Of a DNA stretch of 64,000 bases, positions 9,092-18,121 are shown one piece after another. Made by a program: the position numbers and the translations under genes. Source of the stretch: Sphingomonas sp. TDK1 (GTDB taxonomy: Bacteria; Pseudomonadota; Alphaproteobacteria; Sphingomonadales; Sphingomonadaceae); the NCBI RefSeq assembly GCF_001650735.1, contig NZ_LXVY01000004.1, positions 391,537 to 455,536 of the forward strand. Direction: 5' to 3'. The notes under the pieces are model-generated. The model was not told the DNA's origin. It saw only the letters and a program-made list of their open reading frames with translations, and made no database searches. Within the stretch, counting starts at the first letter, position 1. Each line of letters starts with the position of its first letter.

Positions 9092-10010
9092 AGACGAGGC
9101 TGCCCGCTGGGCGGCCCGCATCGACGCATCGCCCGATACCGCACCGCCCGGCCTCGATCGCTGGCTGGCCGCGGACCCCGTGCATGCCGGCGCCCTGCTC
9201 CGCGCCCAGGCGACGCTGGTACTGCTGGGGGGCGCGGTGCCGGAGACGCTGGTCGCGGAGGATCCAGGCCCATCCCGCCGATTCTGGTGGCTGGGCGGGG
9301 CGAGTGCCACGCTCGCCGCCGGGCTGGCTGCCGCTGCGCTGCTGCTGCCCGCCCGCGGCGAGGCGATCCGCACCGGCATCGGCGAGGTGCGATCGGTGGC
9401 GCTGCACGACGGCTCCTCGCTCGCGGTCGATGCGCGCAGCGATCTCGTCACCCGCATCGGCAGCACCGCGCGCACCGTCGCGCTCAACGACGGCAAGGCG
9501 CTGTTCCGCGTCCGCCACGATGCCGCCGCGCCGTTCCGCGTCACCGTCGGCGACGTGACGATCACCGATATCGGCACCGTCTTCCAGGTCGACGCCGATC
9601 GCGACGGCGGCACGGTGGACGTGCTGGTGAGCGAAGGCTTGGTCGAGGTCGCCGCCGCCGGGCACACGCTCCGTCTCGCCGCGGGCCAGCGGGCGCGCTT
9701 CGCGATCGACGGCGGCACGGCGGCGACGGTCGAGCATGTCGACGCCCCCGGGATCGAACGCGCGCTCGGCTGGACCAGCGGCCGGCTCGATCTCGACGGC
9801 GAGACGCTGGGCGAGGCGGTGGCCGAGCTCAATCGGCACAACCAGCTGCAGATCACGCTCGCCAGCCCCGCACTTGCCCGCGAGAAGCTGTACGGCGCCT
9901 TCCGCATCGACGATTCCGCCGGCTTCGCGCAGAGCGCCGCGATCGGCCTCGGCACCCGGGCGCGCGTCGGCCCGGACGCGATCGTGCTCGGCACCCCCGA
10001 AAAAAAGTAG
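9057..10010 (+). CDS. FecR-like anti-sigma factor
   Basis: Membrane anti-sigma/sigma-regulator protein that passes the signal from the TonB receptor to the FecI-like sigma factor. About 317 residues: a cytoplasmic N-terminal domain (DUF4880-like, EDEAARWAARIDA, W and DRWLAADPVHAGAL), one membrane segment (about residues 77-97), and a periplasmic FecR domain (GEVRSVALHDGSSLAVDARS ... VEVAAAG ... LAAGQRARF), ending in a DUF4974-like region. No ATG fits; the TTG at 9057 is preceded by AAGGAAG at 9041-9047 and keeps the full N-terminal domain. It overlaps the sigma gene by 35 bases. Confidence 0.88.
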   Translation: MANRGRPASRLEDEAARWAARIDASPDTAPPGLDRWLAADPVHAGALLRAQATLVLLGGAVPETLVAEDPGPSRRFWWLGGASATLAAGLAAAALLLPARGEAIRTGIGEVRSVALHDGSSLAVDARSDLVTRIGSTARTVALNDGKALFRVRHDAAAPFRVTVGDVTITDIGTVFQVDADRDGGTVDVLVSEGLVEVAAAGHTLRLAAGQRARFAIDGGTAATVEHVDAPGIERALGWTSGRLDLDGETLGEAVAELNRHNQLQITLASPALAREKLYGAFRIDDSAGFAQSAAIGLGTRARVGPDAIVLGTPEKK

Positions 10011-10088
10011 CGCGCGGGTAAGGAAATCGCCGCGCCCACCGTCAGGCAATCGAGAACCGCGCCATTCCGGCGCCTTGGGGTGGAAGAC

Positions 10089-12863
10089 ATGATCTCGAAG
10101 AATCGCTGGCTCGGCGCGACGGCAGTCGTGGCGATGAGCACGCTCGCCCAGCCGGCGCTGGCGCAGGTGCAGAGCTTCAACATTCCGGCGCAGGACGTCA
10201 CCAGTGCGGTGCGGCTGTTCGCGCGCCAAGGCGGCGTGCAGATCATCGTTGCTGGCAGCGTCGGTGGGGGCCGGCGGATCAATGCGGTGTCGGGCAAGAT
10301 GCCGGTCGACGAGGCGCTACAGCGGATGCTCGCGCATACCGGCCTCGCCGTGCGCAGCACCGGCCCCGGGCGCTATGTGATCGTCGCCGAGGAGCGCCCG
10401 GCGCAGACCAGCCAGGCGGAGCCGGAGACGGTCGAGGTTCCCGGCGAGATCGTCGTCACCGGCTTCCGCGCCTCGCAGCGCGAAGCGGTGGCGGAGAAGC
10501 GGGCAGCGGACAATGTCATCGAGACCCTCCACGCCAATGATGTCGGCAAGCTGCCCGACCAGAATGTCGCCGAGGCGATCAAGCGCCTGCCCGGCCTGTC
10601 GGTCGCCAACGACCAGGGGGAGGGCCGCTACGCGATCGTCCGCGGCATCGACCCGAGCCTGCTCAACGTCACGCTGAACGGCCAGACGCTGCCCGCGCCC
10701 GAGCCCGCCGGCCGCCAGGTGAAGCTGGACGACCTGCCCTCGGCGATGATCCAGTCGGTGGCGGTCACCAAGTCGCTGCTTGCCAGCCAGGACGCCAATG
10801 CCATCGCCGGCGAAGTCGCGATCCGCACCCGTACCGGGTTCGACAGCGTAAAGCCCTTCTTCCTCGATGCGCGCGCGGCGCAGGGCTGGTATTCGCTGAA
10901 CCACAAGGTACCCTACGAGCTCGACGGCACCGTCGGCGGCCGCTTCGGCGCGCAGGAACAGTTCGGCGCGGTCGTCTCGGTCAACTATTCGCAGCGGCCG
11001 ATCGAGAGCCAGAACTATCAGGGCTCGACCAACTTCAACGCCGCAGGCGTACCCGACGGCAACGGCCTGCGCGACTATAACCTCACCCGAACCCGGCTCG
11101 GCGTGGTCGGCAATTTCGACTGGCGCGCAAGCGACACGGTGAAGCTGTACCTGCGCTCCAGCTATTCCAAATTCCAGGATCACGAGACGCGCGACCAGAA
11201 CCGCCTGGCGGTCACCGGCTTCGGCACCGCGCTCAAGGGCACCGGCACGATCCTCGTCCGCCGCCGCAACGAGAATGACAACACCAAGTCGGTGACGCTG
11301 GGCGGCGAATTCGACTCGGTCGCCGGCGGCAAGCTGGAGGTCTCGGGCAACTGGACCCGCGCCGAGAAGAAGGATCCGCTGCGCAGCGAGTTCACCTTCA
11401 CCACCGCCAAGGGTGCGCTGACGCTCAACTATGATCCGTCGACCTACCCCTACACGCTGGTGCCGACCACGCCGGCCTTCGCCACGCCGACGCTGTTCAC
11501 CTACAGCAAGGTCAATTTCGACCAGCGCAGCACCTATGAGGAACTGTGGCAGGGCCGGTTCGACTATACCCATGACGTGGCGATCGGCGACGATTCCACC
11601 ATCCAGCTCGGCGGCAAATATCTCCGCCGCGAGAAGGTGAACGACCAGAACAAGACCAACTACAAGACCGGCAGCGCGAAATGGACGCTGGCCAGCCCCG
11701 TCGGCTATCCGGGCGAAAGCGATTTCTACGACGGCATGTTCGGCTTCGGCACGCGGATCAATTACGACGCGGCCAAGGCTTATTTCGACGCCAATCCAAG
11801 CGCGGTGGCGATCGACAAGAGCGGCACGATCAGTGACACGCTGGCGAACGACTTCGGCGTGAAGGAGAAGATCGCCGCCGGCTATGTGATGGCGACGCTG
11901 ACGTTCGGCGGCCTCACCCTGGTGCCCGGCGTGCGCGTCGAGCATACCGAGGATGACGTGAAGGCGAAGGTGGTCAACGCCGCCTCGACGCTCGGCGATG
12001 GCTATAACAGCTTCGGCCACACCAGCTACACCGATGTGTTCCCGGGCGTGAACGCCAAATTCGCATTCGCCCGCAACCTGCTGCTGCGCGGCGCGGTGAC
12101 GACCTCGATCGGCCGACCCAATTATTCCAACCTTGCGCCCTATGTTCTGGTCGACACCAGCGATCCGGCGGTGGCGGCGATCTCGCTCGGCAACCCCGGC
12201 CTCAAGCCCTATCGTGCGGTGAACTACGACGCGGCATTGGAATATTATCCGGCGCCGGGCGCGATCCTGTCGGCCGGATTCTTCCACAAGCAGATCGACA
12301 ACCCGATCTACAGCAACACCAATCGCCAGACCAACGTGACCGCCGCCAACGTCACCTATGCGGCAGCCAACGTCACCAGCCTGCTCAACGCCGATTCGGA
12401 AACGGTCACCGGCGTAGAGGGGAATGTGCAGGTGCAGTTCACCTTCCTGCCGGGGGTGCTGAGCGGCTTCGGCCTTTCGGCGAACTTCACCCATGTCTGG
12501 GGCCACGCCAATGCCGGCGCGATCCGCGCGGGCGACGTGCCGCTCGCCTATCAATCGAAGAATGTCGGCAACGCGCAGATCTTTTTCGAGAAATACGGGC
12601 TGAGCGCGCGCGTGGCGTTCAACTACCGCTCCTCCTATCTCGACACGATCGCGGCGACCGCCGCCGCCGACCAATATACCGACGGCAACGGCCAGCTTGA
12701 CGTGCATCTGAGCTACCAGGTGACACCGCAGTTCACCCTCTTCGGCGACGCGATCAACCTGACCGACGCGCCATGGCGGCGCTATATCGGCACGAAGAAC
12801 CTGCTCGTGGAGCGCGAGCGCTACGGCACCCAGCTGCGCGGCGGCGTGCAGATCCATTTCTGA
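10089..12863 (+). CDS. TonB-dependent receptor with N-terminal signalling (STN) domain
   Basis: Outer-membrane active transporter and signal transducer, about 924 residues. A signal peptide ends in ALAQ (residue 26). Residues about 28-100 form an STN domain (FNIPAQDVTSAVRLFARQGG ... KMPVDEALQRML), which contacts FecR in the periplasm. A TonB box-like GEIVVTGF follows near residue 119, then the plug (LPDQNVAEAIKRLPGLSV) and a 22-strand type barrel ending in the aromatic terminus VQIHF. The class with LPDQNVAEAIKRLPG is common in sphingomonads and Caulobacter for carbohydrate-like substrates. The downstream phytase suggests a phosphorylated ligand, by inference. A GTG at 10080 is an alternative start. 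Confidence 0.93.
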   Translation: MISKNRWLGATAVVAMSTLAQPALAQVQSFNIPAQDVTSAVRLFARQGGVQIIVAGSVGGGRRINAVSGKMPVDEALQRMLAHTGLAVRSTGPGRYVIVAEERPAQTSQAEPETVEVPGEIVVTGFRASQREAVAEKRAADNVIETLHANDVGKLPDQNVAEAIKRLPGLSVANDQGEGRYAIVRGIDPSLLNVTLNGQTLPAPEPAGRQVKLDDLPSAMIQSVAVTKSLLASQDANAIAGEVAIRTRTGFDSVKPFFLDARAAQGWYSLNHKVPYELDGTVGGRFGAQEQFGAVVSVNYSQRPIESQNYQGSTNFNAAGVPDGNGLRDYNLTRTRLGVVGNFDWRASDTVKLYLRSSYSKFQDHETRDQNRLAVTGFGTALKGTGTILVRRRNENDNTKSVTLGGEFDSVAGGKLEVSGNWTRAEKKDPLRSEFTFTTAKGALTLNYDPSTYPYTLVPTTPAFATPTLFTYSKVNFDQRSTYEELWQGRFDYTHDVAIGDDSTIQLGGKYLRREKVNDQNKTNYKTGSAKWTLASPVGYPGESDFYDGMFGFGTRINYDAAKAYFDANPSAVAIDKSGTISDTLANDFGVKEKIAAGYVMATLTFGGLTLVPGVRVEHTEDDVKAKVVNAASTLGDGYNSFGHTSYTDVFPGVNAKFAFARNLLLRGAVTTSIGRPNYSNLAPYVLVDTSDPAVAAISLGNPGLKPYRAVNYDAALEYYPAPGAILSAGFFHKQIDNPIYSNTNRQTNVTAANVTYAAANVTSLLNADSETVTGVEGNVQVQFTFLPGVLSGFGLSANFTHVWGHANAGAIRAGDVPLAYQSKNVGNAQIFFEKYGLSARVAFNYRSSYLDTIAATAAADQYTDGNGQLDVHLSYQVTPQFTLFGDAINLTDAPWRRYIGTKNLLVERERYGTQLRGGVQIHF

Positions 12864-12877
12864 AGGACAACCGGACG

Positions 12878-14107
12878 ATGAAAGTGCGGATCGGATTGGG
12901 GCTCGCCCTTGCCCTCGCCCTCGGTTCCCCGGCGGCTGCCGGCGCCCGCCCCGCCGCGCCGCTACCCCCCGGTTCGCTGGCGGTAGACCGCGTCGTGATG
13001 CTGATGCGCCACGGCGTACGTCCGCCGACCAAGGCCCCGCCCATGCCGCCCGAGGTGACGCCCGAGCGCTGGCCCGATTGGCCGGTTCGGCCGGGTTGGC
13101 TCACCCCGCACGGCGCCGCAGCAGTGGCCCGGCTGGGCGCGGCCGATGCCACCGCCTGGCGATTCCACCGCCTGCTCCCGACCAAGGGCTGCCCGGTGCC
13201 GGGCGCGGTCCGCATCGTCGCCGACAGCGACCAGCGCACGATCGAAACCGCGAAGGCCTGGGCGGCGACGCTGGCACCAGGCTGCCCCCTTGCCATCGAT
13301 CATCGCCCGCAGGACGTGCCCGATCCCCGCTTCAACGCAATCGAATCGGGCGAGGCGCCGCTCGATCCCGCGAAGGCCGATGCTGCCGTGGCGGCCGAAG
13401 TCGGCCCCGGCGGGTTCGCCGCGCTCGATGCGCGTTACCGGCCGCTGCTGACCCGGCTCGACACCGTCCTGTGCGGCTCCCCGCGCCCCGGCTGCGGCGT
13501 GTCCGGTACCCCGACCGGCATCGCGCCGGCGCGCGCCGACAAGCGCCCCAAGCTGACCGGCGCGATCGACCGCGCCTCCACCGCCGCGCAGATCCTGCTG
13601 CTGGAGGCGGCCGAGGGCATGCCGATCGCGCGCATCGGCTGGGGCCGCGCGACGCTGGCGGACGTGACCATGCTCGGCGAATTCCATGCGCTCGAATTCC
13701 GCATCCTCGCCCGTCCCCGCCCCATCGCCGTGGCGAACTTCGCGGGCCTTGCCGAGATCGTCCGCACCGGGCTGGCCGACAGCGGACCGCGCGTGACGAT
13801 GATTGCAGGCCACGATACCAACATCGCCAATCTCGGCGGGCTGTTCGACGTGCACTGGCAGATCCCCGGCTTCGCCGCCGACGATCCCGTACCCGGAGGC
13901 GCGTTGATCCTGGAACGGCTGCACGATCGCGCGGGCAAGCGCTATGTCCGCCTTCGCTACCGCGCGCAGACGCTGGACCAGCTCCGCACCGCAGCGCCGC
14001 TCGGTGCCCACGGTCCGCACGATCGGATTCTTCCCGTCCCCGGGTGCAACGCACGCGGTGTTGCCGGGTTGTGTACCCTGGACGAGGCGCTCGCCAAGCT
14101 CGGCTGA
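12878..14107 (+). CDS. Histidine acid phosphatase, phytase (AppA)-like, secreted
   Basis: Periplasmic or secreted phosphomonoesterase of the branch-2 histidine acid phosphatase family, 409 residues. A signal peptide (about residues 1-22) is followed by the active-site motif MRHGVRPPT with nucleophile H45, and near residue 312 the proton-donor motif AGHDTN. Family members hydrolyse phytate or sugar phosphates; exact substrate is not decidable here. It starts 14 bases after the TonB receptor, so it is probably co-transcribed and controlled by the FecI-like sigma factor. Reads as the enzyme that processes the ligand taken up or sensed by the receptor. Confidence 0.9.
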   Translation: MKVRIGLGLALALALGSPAAAGARPAAPLPPGSLAVDRVVMLMRHGVRPPTKAPPMPPEVTPERWPDWPVRPGWLTPHGAAAVARLGAADATAWRFHRLLPTKGCPVPGAVRIVADSDQRTIETAKAWAATLAPGCPLAIDHRPQDVPDPRFNAIESGEAPLDPAKADAAVAAEVGPGGFAALDARYRPLLTRLDTVLCGSPRPGCGVSGTPTGIAPARADKRPKLTGAIDRASTAAQILLLEAAEGMPIARIGWGRATLADVTMLGEFHALEFRILARPRPIAVANFAGLAEIVRTGLADSGPRVTMIAGHDTNIANLGGLFDVHWQIPGFAADDPVPGGALILERLHDRAGKRYVRLRYRAQTLDQLRTAAPLGAHGPHDRILPVPGCNARGVAGLCTLDEALAKLG

Positions 14108-14183
14108 GACAGTCCCGCACATCTCCCGTGTTGCATGGCACCATCGTTTCGCCCATCACCGCGGCCGAGAAAGGGAAGCAGCT

Positions 14184-16664
14184 GTGGCCAGCCTTGCCGA
14201 GGCGGGATTGTTCGATGCGGGCACGATCGCCGATCGTTGGATCGCTGACTATTGCGGCCATGCACCCGCAGGCGACGTGCTGTGCGCGGAATCCGGCACG
14301 CCCTGGAGCGCGCTCTTCGAGGAGCTGGCAGGGCTTTCCGGCGACGGGCTGACCATCGCCCGCGAGCGTGCGCATCGCCATGCCGAGGATATCGGCACCG
14401 GCTACCGCATCGGCGACGATGGCGAGGAACGCCCTTGGCCGCTGTCCCCGGTGCCGCTGCTCATCGACCAGCGGGAATGGCGCGCGATCGAGGCCGGCGT
14501 CGCCCAGCGCGCCGAGCTGATGGAGCGGCTGCTCCGCGACCTGTATGGCCCGACCCGACTGGTAGCCGACGGCCATCTCCCCGCCGCGCTGCTCACCGGC
14601 AGCCCTTTCTTCCTTCGCCCGCTGACCCACCTGACCCCGCCGGGCGAGCATCACCTGCACTTCGTCGCGTTCGACCTGTGTCGCAGCCCGGACGGACATT
14701 GGCGCGTGCTCGCCGACCATCTCCGGGCCCCGGCCGGCGCCGGCTATGCGCTGGAGAACCGGCTGGCGATGGCGCGCACCCTGGGCGGGCTGCAGGGCCG
14801 GCTGAATATCGAGCGCCACGCCCCCTTCTTCGCCGCCTTCCGCGACGGCATCGCCACCGCGTGCCGACGTGCCGAGCCGCGCATGGCGCTGCTCACCCCC
14901 GGCCGCTTCACCGCCAGCTATGCCGAGCAGGCCCATCTTGCCCGCTATCTCGGCTTCCTGCTCGTCGAGGGCGCCGATCTCGCGGTGCTCGACGACCGCG
15001 TCTACGTCCGCACCATCGCCGGACTGAAGCGGGTGGATGCGCTGTGGCACCGTTTCGACCCGCGCTATCTCGATCCGCTCGCGCTCGATTCGCACTCCCG
15101 GATCGGCGTTGCGGGGCTGATCGATGCGACGGTCGCCGGCAATGTCGTGATCGCCAATGCGCCGGGCGCCGGGCTGCTGGAGGCACCGGCCTTCGCCGCC
15201 TTCCTGCCGCGCCTCAGCGAAATCCTGCTCGGCGAGCCGCTGCGCCTGCCCAATATCGCGACCTGGTGGTGCGGCCAGTCTGCCGAAGCCGCGCATGTCG
15301 CAGCCCATCTCGACCAGATGGTCGTCGCGCCTGCCTTCGGCACCCCGCCGCTCGGCCTGCCCGACGGCAAGGCGGTGCTCGGCGCACATCTGGATGACGC
15401 CGCGCGGGCAGCGCTGCGCGACGATCTCACCCGGCGGCCACAGGACTATGTCGGGCAGGAAGTCGTCTGCCTTTCGACCATGCCCTTCGTTGCCGAGGAT
15501 CGGCTGGCGCCGCGGCCCTTCACCCTGCGCGTCTTCGCGGCGCGCGATGCCGCCGGGCAGTGGACGGTGCTCCCCGGTGGCTTCGCGCGGATCGGCGAGC
15601 ATGCCGACGCCCGCGCCGCGGTGATGGGGGAAGGCAGCTGGTCGGCCGATGTCTGCATCCACGGGCCCGATCCGGTGGCGCCGGTATCGCTGCTCCCCTC
15701 GGGCGACTCGACCCAGCTGCGCCGCAATCCCGGCACGCTGCCCAGCCGCGTGGCGGATAACATGTTCTGGCTCGGCCGCTATCTGGAGCGCGGCGAGGCA
15801 CTGCTCTCGGTGCTGCGCGTGCTGCTCGGCCATTCGATCAGCGCGGATACGGGCGCGGCGCTCTCGGCCGAGACGGTCGAGCGGCTTGCCCAGCTGGTGG
15901 TCGCCGCCGGTGCCGCCCCAGCGCCCCGCGCCTTCAAGCGCCAGGACCTGACCCAGCTCGCCCGCACCGCGCTCGAATCGACCGATGGCTGGACCAGCGT
16001 CCGCGCGATCAACCGCCAGGCGCGGTCGATCGGCGCCGTCTCGCGCGACCGCCTCTCGGCCGATATGATCCGTCTGCTCGACGCCCCCTTCCCCGAGCGC
16101 GGCGTGCTGCTCGATCGCGCGGGATCGCTGCAGCGGCGCTATTCGGCGCTGGCGGGGCAGGCCGGCGAGCATATGGGCCGCACCGATGCGTGGCGTTTTC
16201 ACGATCTCGGCCGCCGCATCGAGCGTGCGCTGGCGACGATCGGCTTTCTGCGTGCGCTCGGTGGACCCCAGGCGACCGCCGACGACCTTTCGACCTTGCT
16301 GGACCTCGCGGACAGCCAGATCAGCTATCGCCAGCGCTATCTTACGGGCATGGCGCGGGTCCCGGTGCTCGACCTGCTCGCGCTGGACCCCGGCAATCCG
16401 CGCGGGCTGGCCTTCCAGGCGGCGGCGATCTCCGCCCACCTCAATGCGTTGCCGGTCCTCTCCGACGACGGGCTGGCCGAGCCGCAGCAGGAACAGGCGC
16501 GGAGCATCGCCGCAACGCTGGTGACGGCGCGCGCCACCGCCATCGACGACGCCTGGCTGGCCGATCTTCAGGGGCGGCTGTGGAGTCTCTCGGAAGCGGT
16601 CGCCCGCCGCTATTTCCTGCACGGCGCGGAGCCGCTGCGCGCGGCGGGGCTCGTCCTCGCATGA
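14184..16664 (+). CDS. Circularly permuted ATP-grasp protein fused to alpha-E domain
   Basis: About 826 residues, GTG start preceded by AAAGGGAAG. The N-terminal half matches the circularly permuted type 2 ATP-grasp family (residues about 75-480: LYGPTRLVADGHLP, VLDDRVYVRTIAGLKRVDALWHRFD, LDPLALDSHSRIGVAGLI, NAPGAGLLEAPAF, LPSGDSTQLRRN). The C-terminal part from about residue 525 (LPSRVADNMFWLGRYLERGEA) is the helical alpha-E domain (formerly DUF403). These two are separate genes in many bacteria. The pair travels with a transglutaminase, as here, and is proposed to form or cut amide/peptide links; the substrate is unknown. It overlaps the next gene by four bases. Confidence 0.88.
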   Translation: MASLAEAGLFDAGTIADRWIADYCGHAPAGDVLCAESGTPWSALFEELAGLSGDGLTIARERAHRHAEDIGTGYRIGDDGEERPWPLSPVPLLIDQREWRAIEAGVAQRAELMERLLRDLYGPTRLVADGHLPAALLTGSPFFLRPLTHLTPPGEHHLHFVAFDLCRSPDGHWRVLADHLRAPAGAGYALENRLAMARTLGGLQGRLNIERHAPFFAAFRDGIATACRRAEPRMALLTPGRFTASYAEQAHLARYLGFLLVEGADLAVLDDRVYVRTIAGLKRVDALWHRFDPRYLDPLALDSHSRIGVAGLIDATVAGNVVIANAPGAGLLEAPAFAAFLPRLSEILLGEPLRLPNIATWWCGQSAEAAHVAAHLDQMVVAPAFGTPPLGLPDGKAVLGAHLDDAARAALRDDLTRRPQDYVGQEVVCLSTMPFVAEDRLAPRPFTLRVFAARDAAGQWTVLPGGFARIGEHADARAAVMGEGSWSADVCIHGPDPVAPVSLLPSGDSTQLRRNPGTLPSRVADNMFWLGRYLERGEALLSVLRVLLGHSISADTGAALSAETVERLAQLVVAAGAAPAPRAFKRQDLTQLARTALESTDGWTSVRAINRQARSIGAVSRDRLSADMIRLLDAPFPERGVLLDRAGSLQRRYSALAGQAGEHMGRTDAWRFHDLGRRIERALATIGFLRALGGPQATADDLSTLLDLADSQISYRQRYLTGMARVPVLDLLALDPGNPRGLAFQAAAISAHLNALPVLSDDGLAEPQQEQARSIAATLVTARATAIDDAWLADLQGRLWSLSEAVARRYFLHGAEPLRAAGLVLA

Positions 16665-17557
16665 TGCTCTATCGCATCCGCCATGTGACGCGGTTCGACT
16701 ATGCCCAGCCGGTCGCCTTTGCACGCTGCAATCTGCGGCTGAAGCCGATCCTGTGGTCCGGGCAGATGATCGAGGAATATGCGCTGAGCGTGCAGCCCGG
16801 CGGGCGCACCTACCCGGCGCGCGCGGAGGCGGGCCTCGCCAATGTCGTGCGGCTGGTGGTGGAGCACGACGCGAACAGCCTGACGATCGAGAGCAGCGCG
16901 CAGGTACGTGTCGACCGCCAGATCCCGGTTCCTGCCCCCGGCGATCCCACCATCGCACAGATCGCCGCCTGGGCGCGGGAAAGCCGCGACCCGACCCCGG
17001 CCGGCCCCGCCGCCTATCTCTTCCCTTCGCCGCTGATCCCGCTCGACCGCGACATCGCCGCCTGGTGCGCGGAAGAGCTGCGGCAGGACCGCGGCATCCT
17101 CGAAGCCGGCATCGCGCTCGCCCAGCGCATCCAGCGCGACTTCGCCTTCGATCCCACCGCGACCCTGGTCGACACGCCCCCGCACGAGGCGTTCGCGAAG
17201 CGCGGCGGCGTCTGCCAGGATTTCGCGCAGATCATGCTCTCCGGCCTGCGCGCCGCCGGGCTGCCCGCCGCCTATGTCTCGGGCTATCTGCGCACGCTGC
17301 CGCCGCCCGGCCAGCCCCGGCTCGTCGGTGCGGACGCGACCCATGCCTGGGTGCTGCTGTGGTGCGGGCCCCAGCTCGGCTGGGTCGGCGTCGATCCCAC
17401 CAACGGCATCTGGATGGCCGAGGATCACATCGTGATGGCGATCGGCCGCGACTATGCCGACATCGCGCCGATCGACGGCATCGTGCTCGGCTCAGGCGCG
17501 CAGAACATGCACGTCTCGGTCGATGTCGAGCCGCTGGACGTGGCCCTGCCCGCCTGA
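16661..17557 (+). CDS. Transglutaminase-like cysteine protease family protein
   Basis: 298 residues. An N-terminal beta region (MMLYRIRHVTRFDYAQPV, bacterial transglutaminase-like N-terminus) precedes a transglutaminase core with the triad C185 (GGVCQDFAQ), H228 (ATHAWV) and D245 (GVDPTNG). No signal peptide is seen, so it is cytoplasmic. The ATGA overlap with the ATP-grasp/alpha-E gene indicates tight coupling. The conserved partnership suggests that it hydrolyses or transfers the amide bonds that the ATP-grasp enzyme makes; this is inference. Confidence 0.9.
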   Translation: MMLYRIRHVTRFDYAQPVAFARCNLRLKPILWSGQMIEEYALSVQPGGRTYPARAEAGLANVVRLVVEHDANSLTIESSAQVRVDRQIPVPAPGDPTIAQIAAWARESRDPTPAGPAAYLFPSPLIPLDRDIAAWCAEELRQDRGILEAGIALAQRIQRDFAFDPTATLVDTPPHEAFAKRGGVCQDFAQIMLSGLRAAGLPAAYVSGYLRTLPPPGQPRLVGADATHAWVLLWCGPQLGWVGVDPTNGIWMAEDHIVMAIGRDYADIAPIDGIVLGSGAQNMHVSVDVEPLDVALPA

Positions 17558-17570
17558 GCAAGCGCCAACG

Positions 17571-17603
17571 AAAAAGGGCCGGCGTTGCCGCCAGCCCTGT
17601 TTT
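17571..17603. terminator. Bidirectional rho-independent terminator
   Basis: A run of five A, a stem AGGGCCGGCG (17575-17584), loop TTGC, the complementary arm CGCCAGCCCT (17589-17598, one mismatch) and then GTTTT. The A tract on one side and T tract on the other fit termination of both the transglutaminase operon (plus) and rpoZ (minus), which converge here. Confidence 0.85.
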
Positions 17604-17624
17604 CGGTCGTTCGCGAAGACGCGA

Positions 17625-17969
17625 TCAGCCTTCGTAATCGCCACCCAGATTCTGGTTGCGCGGCGGCGCGGCGGCGGTGAGACGAAGGGCCTCGGCCTGG
17701 GCTTGGATCGAACCGATTTCGTCCGGTGCATCCTCGTCGTCGACGCGGACGCGCTGCAGGCTCGCCACCACTGCTTCCTGCAGATGGTCGGGACGCACGG
17801 TCTCCTCGGCGATCTCGCGCAGGGCGACGACCGGGTTCTTGTCGCGGTCGCGATCGAGAGTCAGATCGGCACCACCGGAAATCTGCCGCGCGCGCTGGGC
17901 GGCGAACAACACCAGGTCGAACCGGTTGGGAACCTTGTCGACGCAATCCTCGACTGTGACGCGCGCCAT
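17625..17969 (-). CDS. rpoZ: DNA-directed RNA polymerase omega subunit
   Basis: Omega subunit of RNA polymerase, 114 residues, which helps assemble the beta-prime subunit. The conserved N-terminus [29 protein letters not shown] and the helix [15 protein letters not shown] are clear. The acidic C-terminal tail (DDEDAPDE and onward) is the variable part found in alphaproteobacteria. Monocistronic in the window, divergent from the phospholipase D family gene. Confidence 0.97.
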   Translation of the reverse strand: MARVTVEDCVDKVPNRFDLVLFAAQRARQISGGADLTLDRDRDKNPVVALREIAEETVRPDHLQEAVVASLQRVRVDDEDAPDEIGSIQAQAEALRLTAAAPPRNQNLGGDYEG

Positions 17970-18063
17970 AAAACGCTTCCTTGGGATAGGGGTGTCCGGG
18001 AAAGACCGGCCAGTTAGAGGCCGGCTGCCGAAATGTCAAGGAAAGCGGCATGACACACGAAAG

Positions 18064-18088
18064 CGAACCCATTTCCGCTTCGCTCGTT
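18064..18088 (+). promoter_or_regulatory. Possible EcfG-like promoter (one mismatch)
   Basis: CGAAC (18064-18068), a 16-base spacer and CGTT (18085-18088), 33 bases before the phospholipase D family gene. It differs from the EcfG consensus only in the first base of the -35 element. Weak on its own; listed because two exact matches occur elsewhere in the window. Confidence 0.3.
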
Positions 18089-18121
18089 GTCTGCGCGTCT
18101 TAGCAGGAGAACCCGTTCCCG

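Noticed and set aside
6935..10360. 1141-codon open frame on the minus strand
   Set aside because: It lies opposite ligD, the sigma factor and fecR, which have clear domains; long antisense frames are expected at this GC content.
13332..16958. 1208-codon open frame on the minus strand
   Set aside because: Antisense shadow of the phosphatase and ATP-grasp genes; low-complexity Arg/Gly/Ala sequence without motifs.
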